From Candidatus Binataceae bacterium (lineage in GTDB: Bacteria > Desulfobacterota > Binatia > Binatales > Binataceae): a stretch of 64,000 bases of DNA. The notes under the pieces were generated by a model. It was not told where the DNA came from, searched no databases, and saw only the letters and a list, made by a program, of their open reading frames with translations. This document shows, in pieces, positions 26,609 to 35,507 of this stretch. The first letter of the stretch is position 1. The number at the start of each line of letters is the position of its first letter. The position numbers and the translations under genes are program-made. Where the stretch lies: assembly GCA_035294265.1 (NCBI GenBank), contig DATGLK010000035.1, forward strand, positions 1 to 64,000, read 5' to 3'.

Positions 26609-28901
26609 CGCTTCTCAGGTCGAGGGTCGCGCCGGCCGAAGTACCCATGAGCATTCCCCGCATCTGCATCGGCGCCATCACGATCCAGGTTCCGGCAAGG
26701 TACAGTGCGAGGGCCAGCACTGCCCAAGGCATCATCCGCGTCAGGACGGCGCGCGCAGGTGCGCTTTGAGCCTCGGTTAGCCGCCAGATCAGATAAAGCG
26801 AGGTCAGCAAACCGAGATCGAGTAGGACAAGGTCCACGGCGTGAAGGGTGTGCAGACCGATCGCCGGCGCCATTCCCTGCCACTGCGGTGGTCCAAACCA
26901 GCCCGGCCCAAGCTTCAGTGCAAGATTGGCCAGGACCCGCTGCATCACCGGCCACCCGCTCGCCAGACCAGCGCCGAGATGGAAGCAAAAATGGGCCGTC
27001 CACATCGCCAACCCCAGCGGAATCAGCGCCAGCGCCATGCGGCGGCGCTGTACCGTGCTCTGACGCCTTCCCGCCAGGCGATAGGCCAGAGTAGGTACTA
27101 CAACCATCCCAAGTGCTAATAGGAGCGCGCTAGCTGGTAAGAGCGAGTGGATACCGAAGACGCGATCGAGCTTGAGTTCAAGCCGGTTAATCGGCCCGAC
27201 CATCGCGGCGGCATTGGCAAAAGCGCCGAAGGTTACCACCAAGGCCAGCGCAACGATATCGGGGCGCATCGACAACCGCCCAAGCGAGCTGCGAAAGGGG
27301 TCATTCAGCAGATTTTGGCCGGGTGGATGAAGCAGGATGCCGATGTTGTCGTGGGGGCAGGCGCGCACGCAGTCCAGGCAAAAAGTACAGTCCAGATTGC
27401 CCACTTTGCGCGGCAAGTAGAGCTCCAGCTCGCATCCGCGATGGCTTGGGTTACCGCGCAAACAATCGTGGGTGGCGCAAGTGGTGCAGCGCTGGGGCGC
27501 GCGCACCCGCACTTCCAGCGGCGAGGCCAGCGCTTGGGCGAATTGGAAGTTGCCGATCGGACAGAGGTATTTGCAAAAGCTGGCGCCGGAAAAGAGCAGG
27601 TCAACCGTAAAGGCGCTGACAAAGTAGGCGATTATCAATCCGGCGGTCGCACCCGGGCGGTTCCACAGTGAAAGTAATTCATAAGTGAAGAAAAAAACCA
27701 CCAGCAGCCCAAGCGCGATCCACTTGGTCCGCAGCCGACGCGGCCAGCGCCAGCCTCGAGGGCGGACTCGGGCGGCTAATTCCCGCGGTAGGGTGAACGG
27801 GCAGGCGAAACAAAACAGATTGCCGGCCACCAGCAAACCGACCATTAGCAGCCCACGCCAGTAAGTCCAAGGCAGCACACCGGCCAGGTTCATCGGTGCC
27901 ATCGCGGGGCCCCACCACCCGTCGGCGACCACCCCGACCGCCAACAGCAGCATCAGTCCTTGCACCGCTCGGCGCGGATAATTGGTTCGTAACAGCGCGC
28001 CCAGGACGGGAACTCGCAACAGGTCGAACGGTTCGGGACTCGCCCTTTCCATTGGCGATGGCCGGCGATAATGGGTCGCCGCCAGGGCGCGTGGCGAAAG
28101 CAGGTTGTATACCGCACCGACCGCGGGAAGCAAGAAAAAGAGGGAGGCCGGAACCCACATGATCGCGCCCGCGATCACCTGGTCCGACAGGGCCGATATC
28201 CCCCACAGCCGAGGGACCGAGTCGTAGTAGGGGTAGATGACGCGCCCGGACAAGGTCAGAATCGCCGCCAGCAGCGAGTTCTGGAATCCCGCCAGTAGTA
28301 GATAGGGAACCACGCTCCAGCGCGGCCATCGCGACTTGCTCGGCCAAGGTTGTACGACCGGCCACCAGAACAGCAAGCCGGCCGCAAAGAAACAGCCATG
28401 TTCTACGCCGTGCCAAGCCGGATAGCGGAGCGCAGCCTGATAAGCGAAAGGGAGATGCCAGCCCCAGTTGACCAGCAGCAGCACCAGCCAACAGGTAGCG
28501 GGATGGGTTAGCGCACGCCCGCAACGGCGCAACCCGGGAGACTTCAAAAACGGACCGAGGGCGTCGCGAGCCACGCCAGCCGGCAAGCCACGCATAAGCG
28601 GATTGATCGGCGCGCCCAGCACAATCAAGCCTGGAGCGGCGAACATGAGCAACAGATGCTGGAGCATGTGGTCAGCCAGTAGCAGATTGTCCAGAGCCGC
28701 TAACGGCGAGCCGATAGCGAGCAGAAGCAGTGTCAGCCCGGCCATGAAGCAACCCAGCCGCCAGGGCGGAAAATGCATTGGTAGCTGGCGCGAAAGGCGC
28801 CGCCAACCGCGCCAGTAAAGCATCCCCAGCGAGGCTAAAGACACCACGGCCGGCAGCGGAATTTGCCACGATGTCAATATCGCTTGGGTGATCGGGGACA
28901 C
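26592..28901 (-). CDS. CtaG-like copper assembly domain fused to an NapH/CcoG-like polyferredoxin
   Basis: A 769-residue polytopic membrane protein built from two families. Residues 1-280 are a caa3_CtaG domain (LLADHMLQHLLLMFAAPGLI, FWWPVVQPWPSK, ISALSDQVIAGAIMW). Residues from about 330 form a NapH/NosR/CcoG-like ferredoxin with CFACPFTLPRE, FCKYLCPIGNFQFA, CTTCATHDC and the 4Fe-4S motif CTFCLDCVRACP, ending in further membrane helices. CcoG-type proteins reduce Cu(II) to Cu(I), and CtaG serves the CuB site. I infer that one protein reduces and hands over copper. The start is GTG at 28901. A FixH-like and an 88-residue membrane protein follow. Confidence 0.85.
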   Translation of the reverse strand: MSPITQAILTSWQIPLPAVVSLASLGMLYWRGWRRLSRQLPMHFPPWRLGCFMAGLTLLLLAIGSPLAALDNLLLADHMLQHLLLMFAAPGLIVLGAPINPLMRGLPAGVARDALGPFLKSPGLRRCGRALTHPATCWLVLLLVNWGWHLPFAYQAALRYPAWHGVEHGCFFAAGLLFWWPVVQPWPSKSRWPRWSVVPYLLLAGFQNSLLAAILTLSGRVIYPYYDSVPRLWGISALSDQVIAGAIMWVPASLFFLLPAVGAVYNLLSPRALAATHYRRPSPMERASPEPFDLLRVPVLGALLRTNYPRRAVQGLMLLLAVGVVADGWWGPAMAPMNLAGVLPWTYWRGLLMVGLLVAGNLFCFACPFTLPRELAARVRPRGWRWPRRLRTKWIALGLLVVFFFTYELLSLWNRPGATAGLIIAYFVSAFTVDLLFSGASFCKYLCPIGNFQFAQALASPLEVRVRAPQRCTTCATHDCLRGNPSHRGCELELYLPRKVGNLDCTFCLDCVRACPHDNIGILLHPPGQNLLNDPFRSSLGRLSMRPDIVALALVVTFGAFANAAAMVGPINRLELKLDRVFGIHSLLPASALLLALGMVVVPTLAYRLAGRRQSTVQRRRMALALIPLGLAMWTAHFCFHLGAGLASGWPVMQRVLANLALKLGPGWFGPPQWQGMAPAIGLHTLHAVDLVLLDLGLLTSLYLIWRLTEAQSAPARAVLTRMMPWAVLALALYLAGTWIVMAPMQMRGMLMGTSAGATLDLRSDGGRR

Positions 28902-29118
28902 AGCCGGTACTCGCGTCCTGAAACACTACACGACTGTACCGCCAATCGCATCGGGCACGCCGGCGTCGTGCCTCGCGAGAAATAAACAGGACCAATCACC
29001 TGTACAGCCGCCACCCGGCGTCGAAGTCGAAGCATGCCTCCCCAGGTTGGAAACCGAGATCGGCGCAGTCAGACCACAAATGAAAGAAGTAGCAGAAGAG
29101 GCGGCCGGCGTGGGCGCT

Positions 29119-29601
29119 TTACTGCTTGTAGCCGAAGCGGCGCAGCAAGCCGTGCCGCTGGGCGCGATCCGCCTCGCCTTCGACCCCCTTGGGTGCGCTG
29201 CCGTCGATAATGCCGAGCACGCCCCGACCCTCCCCTTCGCACGCAACTACTACCTGGAGCGAATTAGCGCTGGCGCAGAAGACTGTGCAAACTTCCGCCA
29301 CCGCTTTCACAGCATTAAGTACGTTAACCGGAAAGGCCCGCGCCAGCATTACCACGAACAGGTGCCCGGCCCCGATGGCCTGGGCCGCCTCGACCGCGCA
29401 AGTTTCCAGTTGGGGGTCAGTCCCGGTATGCCGGACAAGGCAGGGGCCCGAGGCTTCGTTGAAGGCCACCCCGAACTTTATCTCTGGTACGGATTGCACC
29501 AGCGCTTCGTAAAGGTCTTCAACGGTCTTGATGAAATGGGCTTGCCCAATGATGCAATTGACATCGACGGGCTTGCCAATTGAGATAACCTTGAGTTCCA
29601 T
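29119..29601 (-). CDS. Adenosine-specific kinase family protein
   Basis: A 160-residue soluble protein that matches the adenosine-specific kinase family, first described structurally from Pyrobaculum. Conserved stretches are IGQAHFIKTVEDLYEALVQS, FGVAFNEASGPCLVRHTGTD, GHLFVVMLARAFPVNVLNAV and GRGVLGIIDGSAPKGVE. The ATG at 29601 has a good AGGAG site. The long upstream extension is not family-like. The physiological role in bacteria is unclear. It is divergent to the HExxH gene. Confidence 0.88.
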   Translation of the reverse strand: MELKVISIGKPVDVNCIIGQAHFIKTVEDLYEALVQSVPEIKFGVAFNEASGPCLVRHTGTDPQLETCAVEAAQAIGAGHLFVVMLARAFPVNVLNAVKAVAEVCTVFCASANSLQVVVACEGEGRGVLGIIDGSAPKGVEGEADRAQRHGLLRRFGYKQ

Positions 29602-29687
29602 TATCGTTCTCCTGCGGGGAGCGAAGCCGATTGTAGGCCCTGCGAACATGGCGATGAAACTTCGCGCGAGTCTGACTAGGAGCCGCG

Positions 29688-30221
29688 ATGGCTGAGCGTA
29701 GTACGCTACCGGCATGGTTTTACCGGCTCTCGGAGCGCGCCCAGCGATGCTATCTGCGCAGCGAAGCGATCGCGAGTTACGACTTTACTCCGGGTCCCGC
29801 CACGATTGAGCGTACCCGTGCGGCGGTTGTGGCCCTAAGCGGAGGTTCGCTGGGCACGATCAACGCTGCCTGCCAAGCGCTGGCTGATGAGATTTGCCGC
29901 GAATTGGGCGTGGGCTTGGTACGCGTGGAGATTCGCGGGGCGCGCCCGCGCGATAGCCGGCGCGAGTTGCACGGAATTTTTTATCCCAATGCGCGGCCGC
30001 CGCGGCTGATCGTCTGGATGCGTACGGCGCAGCGGCGCGAGGTGGTGCGACCCAAGACGTTTTTACGCACGCTGGCTCATGAATTGGGCCACTACCTAGA
30101 CTATGCGCTGCTGAAGCTAGGCGATTCATTCCATACGCGCGGCTTTTTTCAACGCGAATCGTTCCTGGCTCGCCGCTTATTCGCGGCGCTGGAGAGCGAA
30201 GAAGGGCCGCGCGCCGGTTGA
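29688..30221 (+). CDS. Small putative zinc metallopeptidase (HELGHYLD)
   Basis: A 177-residue protein with a zincin-type site HELGHYLDYAL at residues 131-138, giving two His and the catalytic Glu. A downstream Glu in RESFLARRLF may complete the site. The preceding region (LIVWMRT, RPKTFLRTLA) has the strand-helix layout usual before HExxH. No signal peptide is visible, so it is probably cytoplasmic. ATG at 29688 follows AGGAG. Substrate unknown. Its last codons form half of a strong terminator hairpin. Confidence 0.75.
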   Translation: MAERSTLPAWFYRLSERAQRCYLRSEAIASYDFTPGPATIERTRAAVVALSGGSLGTINAACQALADEICRELGVGLVRVEIRGARPRDSRRELHGIFYPNARPPRLIVWMRTAQRREVVRPKTFLRTLAHELGHYLDYALLKLGDSFHTRGFFQRESFLARRLFAALESEEGPRAG

Positions 30222-30242
30222 TTGCCGGCGCGCGGCCCTTTT
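30202..30242. terminator. Strong bidirectional terminator between convergent genes
   Basis: A perfect 16-bp stem: arms at 30202-30217 and 30225-30240 around the loop TTGATTG, followed on the plus strand by TTTT and on the minus strand by a CTTCTTC stretch. The left arm encodes the final residues of the metallopeptidase and its TGA stop sits in the loop. The convergent lipoprotein gene stops at 30261, so one structure can serve both transcripts. Confidence 0.8.
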
Positions 30243-30260
30243 GGTCAGGTCAAGACAATC

Positions 30261-31787
30261 CTACTCGACCGGGTAGGAATTGTTGGGCGATAGCCCAAAC
30301 ACCCAAACGCAGCCCTTGGTGCAACTGAAGTTGCCCGGCGAGGTCGCGCCGTTGGGAAAGGTCAGCGATGCGCTGTTATCCCAGGTGTCGTTGTTGAGCG
30401 GACCCGGCATGATGACATGGCCGTTAACAGAGTCCGCAGTGACGCTGTGCGGCGGCGGGGTGTGTGCCATCAGGAAGTTGGCCACGACGGCGTTGGTGGC
30501 AGCGTTGGTCGCACCCAACTGTACCGCGCCGCCAGGCAGGCCGGACTCGTAGTAGACGTTGTTAAAATCGTCATACCACACCTCGTCAGCCTGCACTCCA
30601 GTCAATGGCACTGCCACGACTAACCCAGTGTCGGCGTTCATGACCTCCGCCAGATTGGTCGCGCTACCGGTGGTCGGAAAGGGCGAAGGAAAATTAGAAT
30701 TCGGGGCGACCGAGTTCGCGCAACCGAGCAGCATGTTACGGTTGGCGGGGTTAATCGTGCTCAGACCGTTGGCGCTGCAACTCACGATCGTCGAGTAGGG
30801 GGCGGTCGGAGTGGTCGGTACGCTGACTGTGACCGACAGCGGGTTGACGGAATTGATCTTGATCTTTGCCACGGCGCCAATTGGGTTACCATTGGCGTCA
30901 TTGCCAAGATCGCTATCGTAAGGAAGGTTAACGAAAAACGTGTCGGTTTTGGCATCCCACTGCGACTGCTCGATGCCGTTGGTGGCTTGGGGAAACACGA
31001 TCTGTCCCAGCACTTTGCCGCTTCCGGCGTTAATGATGTTTACGTAGGGTCCGCAGTTCTGGCCCACCGCTGTGGCGCAGCCGGCTGGATTGGTCGTGGC
31101 GTTCACCAAGCCCGGAGACGGATGAGGCACCGCGATCAAGATCACATCATCGGTACTATCATACGATAGCTCATCGGCCCGCTCGATCTGAGCACCCGCC
31201 GACGGGCAGGCAACAGGGTTGAGGCTCGCATTGCTCGGGTCGCCGCTAATTGGGGTCAACCCTCCCACACCGCAGTTAAGCGCGATGGGGCCGCCAAAAT
31301 TCGCGGTCGGCGGAGTCTTGGTCAGGTCGAACGCCCAGATCTGAGGCGAACCCGTACCGCAAGGCGTGGGCTTGGCGATATCACCCACCCACAATTCGTG
31401 GAACGAATTGTTGGGGCCGATTGCGGTTACCGCGCCGTTTGGTCCGTTGCAGTCATGATCCGTAGGCGAATTGTTACCACCGAAACCGCCCTGGTTTATG
31501 TACTGAACGAACGTGTTGTTCGCGGTATCAATCTGATCCACCGCGTTATTCCCGGCGTCGGTAAACCAGACATTCTGATTGCCCTCGAAATCGTCGAACC
31601 AACTGATGTCGAAGGAAGCCAAAATTGCCGGCTTGTTGTTAATTGCAGGCAATTGCACGGTCGCCAGCAAGCCAAAAGAGCTCGGCGTCGGCGGCGGCGT
31701 GCTCTTGGAACTGCTTCCGCAGGCGCCCACCACCAGCGCCAGGCTGAGCAACCCCAACATACGAACATTCACCCAATCGCGTCTCAT
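30261..31787 (-). CDS. Secreted lipoprotein, probable beta-propeller
   Basis: A 508-residue exported lipoprotein: signal NVRMLGLLSLALVVGACGSS with lipobox VGAC, then a Ser/Thr/Pro linker and a long domain of repeated strand motifs (NVWFTDAGNNAVDQIDTANN, DTFFVNLPYDSDLG, NVYYESGLPGGAVQLGATNA). The Asn/Gly-rich repeats that read like 'visual presentation of site then value' suggest an NHL- or YncE-like propeller that binds a ligand or protein. Several Cys may form disulfides. The ATG at 31787 follows GGGAGGG at 6 bases. No partner gene is adjacent. Function unknown. Confidence 0.75.
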   Translation of the reverse strand: MRRDWVNVRMLGLLSLALVVGACGSSSKSTPPPTPSSFGLLATVQLPAINNKPAILASFDISWFDDFEGNQNVWFTDAGNNAVDQIDTANNTFVQYINQGGFGGNNSPTDHDCNGPNGAVTAIGPNNSFHELWVGDIAKPTPCGTGSPQIWAFDLTKTPPTANFGGPIALNCGVGGLTPISGDPSNASLNPVACPSAGAQIERADELSYDSTDDVILIAVPHPSPGLVNATTNPAGCATAVGQNCGPYVNIINAGSGKVLGQIVFPQATNGIEQSQWDAKTDTFFVNLPYDSDLGNDANGNPIGAVAKIKINSVNPLSVTVSVPTTPTAPYSTIVSCSANGLSTINPANRNMLLGCANSVAPNSNFPSPFPTTGSATNLAEVMNADTGLVVAVPLTGVQADEVWYDDFNNVYYESGLPGGAVQLGATNAATNAVVANFLMAHTPPPHSVTADSVNGHVIMPGPLNNDTWDNSASLTFPNGATSPGNFSCTKGCVWVFGLSPNNSYPVE

Positions 31788-32192
31788 TCTGCACCCTCCC
31801 GTTGTTCGAACCAGTTGATAAAGAAAGACGTTCCCCAAACCCGGAAGGGACTTCTAGCGCTTTCACAACAAATTTGCCAACCCAAAGAACACATTAGCCG
31901 CAACAAAAGGTTTCGCGCCCGGACAGTATTTTCGTTCATAATGCTCAACAGGTAGTCGATGCCAACGAGTGGACGGTGTCGGCGATGGCGTAAAAGAGCA
32001 ATATTGATAGCTATAGCTAAAATAACTGGCAAGATAGTTTTGCCATGGCTTAGCGCCGACAGGTCACCGAAAACCTGGTCCGAAGGCAGTCAGCCGGCGC
32101 TGGAGGCAGCGCAGTGCGTAACCGATGGCTCCGTTCCTTATCTGCTCTCCTGACCATGAGGGGATAAGCGAGAGGGGATAGAGCAGTGTCCG
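31788..32192. other. Intergenic region upstream of the lipoprotein gene
   Basis: About 405 bases without a supportable gene. It is more AT-rich than its surroundings in the middle. It holds a perfect 12-bp palindrome TAGCTATAGCTA at 32008-32019 and a small hairpin TGGCAA/TTGCCA at 32027-32045, both candidate operator or structural sites for the lipoprotein promoter. Short reading frames here lack family likeness and ribosome sites. Confidence 0.45.
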
Positions 32193-33266
32193 CTAGAGAT
32201 ATGCCGCCAGACCGCGCCGCTTGAGTTCTTCGATCACCCGGCGCACCTCCTGGGTGCGTTCGCGATGGGCGATCAGTAGGGCGTCATCGGTATCGATCGC
32301 GATCAGGTCTTTTACCCCCAGCAGGACCATTAGGCGGCCGTTGGCGCGCGCCAGCACCTGAGTCGAGTCCAGCGCCAGAACTTGTCCCAGCAAGGCGTTG
32401 CCATCGCGACCGCGCTGGGTTTCCCACAACCCGTTCCAGCTCCCGACGTCATCCCAGCGAAAATTCGCCCGTACTCCAATCACGTGCGCACTCTTCTCCA
32501 AGAGCTCATAATCGAAGGAATCGAACTTAAGCCCGGCGTAGCTCCGCTCCCATCCTTGCTGCTGCTTGACCAACCGCTTGCACGCGGCCGCCAGCCGCGG
32601 CACCTGCACCGCCAACTCGGCGTCCAGGCTTTCCTGGCTCATCACGAAGATTCCGGCATTCCACAAGAATCGGCCTGAATAGACCATTTTGCGGGCGAGT
32701 GCCGCAGCCGGCTTCTCGACGAAGCGCTTGACGCGGTAGCCACCCGCAATCGGTACTCCGGCTTCCTGATAGCCATATCCCGTATCGGGTCGCGTGGGTG
32801 GCACGCCGATCACCACGATCGCTTGCCGGCGCGCAGCAATCGCGATCGCGCGCGCCAAGGTGGCGCGAAAACGGTTGGCGGGTTCAATGAAGTGATCAGC
32901 CGGCATCACCGCCACCACCCCCTCGCCCATACGCTGCTTGATCAAGGCACAGCCGTAGGCGATCGCTACCGCGGTGCCGCGCGGTTGCGGTTCAATCAGC
33001 AGGTTTTGCGCTGGAATCGCTCCCGCCAGCGCCGCCGCAAAGGGCTGCACCTGTTGTGCGGGAATCAGGACAAAAATCCGCTCCCGGGCGATCAGCGGCG
33101 GCAGGCGACCGATGGTATCGGCCAGCAAAGTGGTTTTGCCGTCCAGGCTGAACAGCGGTTTGGGACGCAGGCGGCGGCTGGCCGGCCAGAACCGAGTGCC
33201 CTGCCCGCCGGCGATTATCAGGGCGCTGGCGGACGCGGCTCTCCGCGCCCCATCCGCCTCGCTCAC
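32193..33266 (-). CDS. manC: Mannose-1-phosphate guanylyltransferase
   Basis: Makes GDP-mannose from mannose 1-phosphate and GTP for glycans. The 357-residue product has the nucleotidyltransferase signature LIIAGGQGTRFWPASRRLRP, the phosphosugar Lys region, the sugar-site FVEKP motif, GRFLWNAGIFVM and the C-terminal VGSWNGLWE. It lacks the isomerase domain of bifunctional enzymes. The start is GTG at 33266, overlapping the manB stop by four bases (GTGA). With manB it forms a two-gene unit from mannose 6-phosphate to GDP-mannose. Confidence 0.93.
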   Translation of the reverse strand: MSEADGARRAASASALIIAGGQGTRFWPASRRLRPKPLFSLDGKTTLLADTIGRLPPLIARERIFVLIPAQQVQPFAAALAGAIPAQNLLIEPQPRGTAVAIAYGCALIKQRMGEGVVAVMPADHFIEPANRFRATLARAIAIAARRQAIVVIGVPPTRPDTGYGYQEAGVPIAGGYRVKRFVEKPAAALARKMVYSGRFLWNAGIFVMSQESLDAELAVQVPRLAAACKRLVKQQQGWERSYAGLKFDSFDYELLEKSAHVIGVRANFRWDDVGSWNGLWETQRGRDGNALLGQVLALDSTQVLARANGRLMVLLGVKDLIAIDTDDALLIAHRERTQEVRRVIEELKRRGLAAYL

Positions 33267-34618
33267 ATCACCCCCTGCTGCTTGAGCTGCTGCTCGAAAA
33301 GGGTACGAATTCGTTCCAGTTCCACCTGATTCGGCGCCTCGAAGCGCAACACCAAGGCGGGCTGCGTATTGGAGGCCCGCACCAGCCCCCAGCCGCCATC
33401 GACCTTCACCCGCAAGCCATCAATATCGTTGACCTCGTAGCGCGGGCGGAAAAAGTCGGCCAGCTTGCGCACCACCTCAAATTTGCGCTCATCGGGACAA
33501 TCCACCCGGATCTCAGGCGTGTTCGCCATCGCGGGCAAGTCGGCCAGCAGCTTGCCGATTCCGCATCCGGCACGATCGATTATCTCCAGCAAGCGAAACG
33601 AGGCGTAGATCGCGTCGTCAAAGCCGTAGTAACGATCGGCAAAGAACATGTGGCCGCTCATCTCGCCCGCTAGCGCCGCATGCTCCTCCTTGAGCTTGCT
33701 CTTGAGCAAGGAATGGCCGGTTTTCCACATTATTGGCCGCCCGCCGCGCCGGGCGATGTCGTCATATAGCCGCTGCGAGCATTTTACTTCGCCGATAATC
33801 GTCGCCCCGGGCTGCTGGGCCAAAATCGCCCGCTCAAAAAGAATCAGCAGCTCGTCGCCCCAGATAATACGGCCGTTCTCGTCCACCGCCCCAATTCGAT
33901 CGGCATCGCCGTCGTAGGCAATCCCAACGTCGGTGTGGGACCCGCGCACCGCCTTAATCAGGTCCTGCATATTGTCTTCGACCGTGGGGTCGGGATGATG
34001 ATGGGGGAAACGGCCGTCCATCTCGATATACAGATCAACCGTCGTGAACCCCAGTTCGCGCATCAGCGGTACTGCCACCACCCCGCCACATCCGTTGCCC
34101 CCGTCTACCGCCACGGTCAAGGGGCGCGAGAATTTAAACTGACTCCGGATGTAGTCGCGGTAGTCGGGCAAAACCGGGCGCGCGTGCAACCGTCCCCGCT
34201 GGCCTCCAGTAAGAAAATCGCGCCGCTGCATAATCCGGGCAACTTCTTGGATTTCCTCGCCAAAAATGGTCGAGCTGCCCACCCCTAACTTGAAGCCATT
34301 GTATTCGGCGGCGTTGTGGCTGCCGGTGATCATCACCCCGCCATCCATTTGCCAATGCACCATCGAAAAGTACAGCAGCGGGGTCGGCACCACGCCGATA
34401 TCCACCGCGTCGATTCCGGCCGGCAACAATCCCTCCAGCAGTAGATCGCGCAGGCGGTCCGAAGATAACCTGCAATCGCGTCCTACCGTGATGGTCTTTT
34501 TACCGGCGCGATGCAAAAGCGTGGCATAAGCGCGCCCCAAATCGACCACAAAGCTATCGTCGAAGTCTTCCTCGACCACGCCTCGGATGTCATATTCCCT
34601 GAATACTTGTAGATTCAT
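33263..34618 (-). CDS. manB: Phosphomannomutase/phosphoglucomutase
   Basis: A 451-residue alpha-D-phosphohexomutase that converts mannose or glucose 6-phosphate to the 1-phosphate. It starts LQVFREYDIRGVVEEDF. The phosphoserine loop reads MITGSHNAAEYNGFKLG (usually TGSHNP, so Pro is replaced by Ala), the metal loop DGDADRIGAVDENG, the sugar loop GEMSGHMFFADRYYGFDDA and the phosphate loop RASNTQPALVLRFEA. The ATG at 34618 has GAGG upstream. It is coupled to manC. Confidence 0.93.
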   Translation of the reverse strand: MNLQVFREYDIRGVVEEDFDDSFVVDLGRAYATLLHRAGKKTITVGRDCRLSSDRLRDLLLEGLLPAGIDAVDIGVVPTPLLYFSMVHWQMDGGVMITGSHNAAEYNGFKLGVGSSTIFGEEIQEVARIMQRRDFLTGGQRGRLHARPVLPDYRDYIRSQFKFSRPLTVAVDGGNGCGGVVAVPLMRELGFTTVDLYIEMDGRFPHHHPDPTVEDNMQDLIKAVRGSHTDVGIAYDGDADRIGAVDENGRIIWGDELLILFERAILAQQPGATIIGEVKCSQRLYDDIARRGGRPIMWKTGHSLLKSKLKEEHAALAGEMSGHMFFADRYYGFDDAIYASFRLLEIIDRAGCGIGKLLADLPAMANTPEIRVDCPDERKFEVVRKLADFFRPRYEVNDIDGLRVKVDGGWGLVRASNTQPALVLRFEAPNQVELERIRTLFEQQLKQQGVM

Positions 34619-34688
34619 CTAGCCTCACACCGGCACTGTTGTGCTTCTAGTCTGAGAAACCTGGCATTCTGGCGCAAGCATCAAAGCA

Positions 34689-35426
34689 ATGTTTCCAGCA
34701 GCTCAAAACTCAGCAGAGGGCAAAGTTGCCCTGATCACAGGTGCTGGACGCGGGATCGGGCGCGCGCTTGCACTGAGGCTGGGCGAAAGCGGTTTCAAGC
34801 TGGCGCTAGCCGCGCGCAGCGCCGAAGAGCTGGCTGAAACTCGCCGCTTAAGCGGCCTTGCGCCGGCCGACTCGCTGATCGTGTTGCTCGACTTGGCGCA
34901 AAATGACGCGGCCCAGGCGTTGCTTCAGACCACGGTGGAACGCTACGGGCGGATTGACGTGCTGGTCAACAACGCCGGCTGGGCCCCTGCACGCCAGCCG
35001 TTGGTCAAAACCAGTGAAAGCGATGTCGACCGGATACTGGCCGTCAATCTCCGCGCCCCCATCGCACTAGCGCGCCTGGCCGCGATTCAAATGATCGCTC
35101 AAGGAGCGGGGACAATCGTCAATATTGCTTCCGCAGCCGGCCGCCAACCACGCGGCGGTGAGGCGGTCTATGCGGCGGCCAAAGCTGGTCTCATCGCCTT
35201 CAGCCATGCCTGCTTCGAGGAATGGCGCAAGCATGGCGTGCGTGTGGCGGTGGTGCTCCCTGGTCTGGTCGATACCGCCCTGGTTCCACCCAACAAGCGA
35301 CTCAACCGCTCGGCGATGCTGCGCCCCGACCAGGTCGCCACGGCGGTGGCGCAGATAATCGCTAGTCCGCCTGGGCTGTGGCCGCTGGAGGTTACCGTCC
35401 TACCCCAACACGATCCGTTGGCATGA
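34689..35426 (+). CDS. Short-chain dehydrogenase/reductase (SDR)
   Basis: A 245-residue classical SDR. Cofactor loop ITGAGRGIGRALA, NNAG stabilising motif, catalytic Ser in IVNIASAAGRQ and the YAAAK motif are all present. The cofactor preference and substrate cannot be told. The neighbouring extradiol dioxygenase 81 bases downstream hints at a shared role in aromatic or polyketide-like metabolism, though the gap could also hold a promoter. Confidence 0.9.
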   Translation: MFPAAQNSAEGKVALITGAGRGIGRALALRLGESGFKLALAARSAEELAETRRLSGLAPADSLIVLLDLAQNDAAQALLQTTVERYGRIDVLVNNAGWAPARQPLVKTSESDVDRILAVNLRAPIALARLAAIQMIAQGAGTIVNIASAAGRQPRGGEAVYAAAKAGLIAFSHACFEEWRKHGVRVAVVLPGLVDTALVPPNKRLNRSAMLRPDQVATAVAQIIASPPGLWPLEVTVLPQHDPLA

Positions 35427-35507
35427 TCGACAAGTTGCGCGGACGCACGAAAAGTGCCAAGAGATCGAAACACGACATAAACCGGTTCGCCTTTGGGAGG
35501 CATCGCC

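Noticed and set aside
31784-32032. An 82-residue minus-strand frame upstream of the lipoprotein
   Set aside because: No ribosome site and no protein-like composition; it overlaps the lipoprotein start region.
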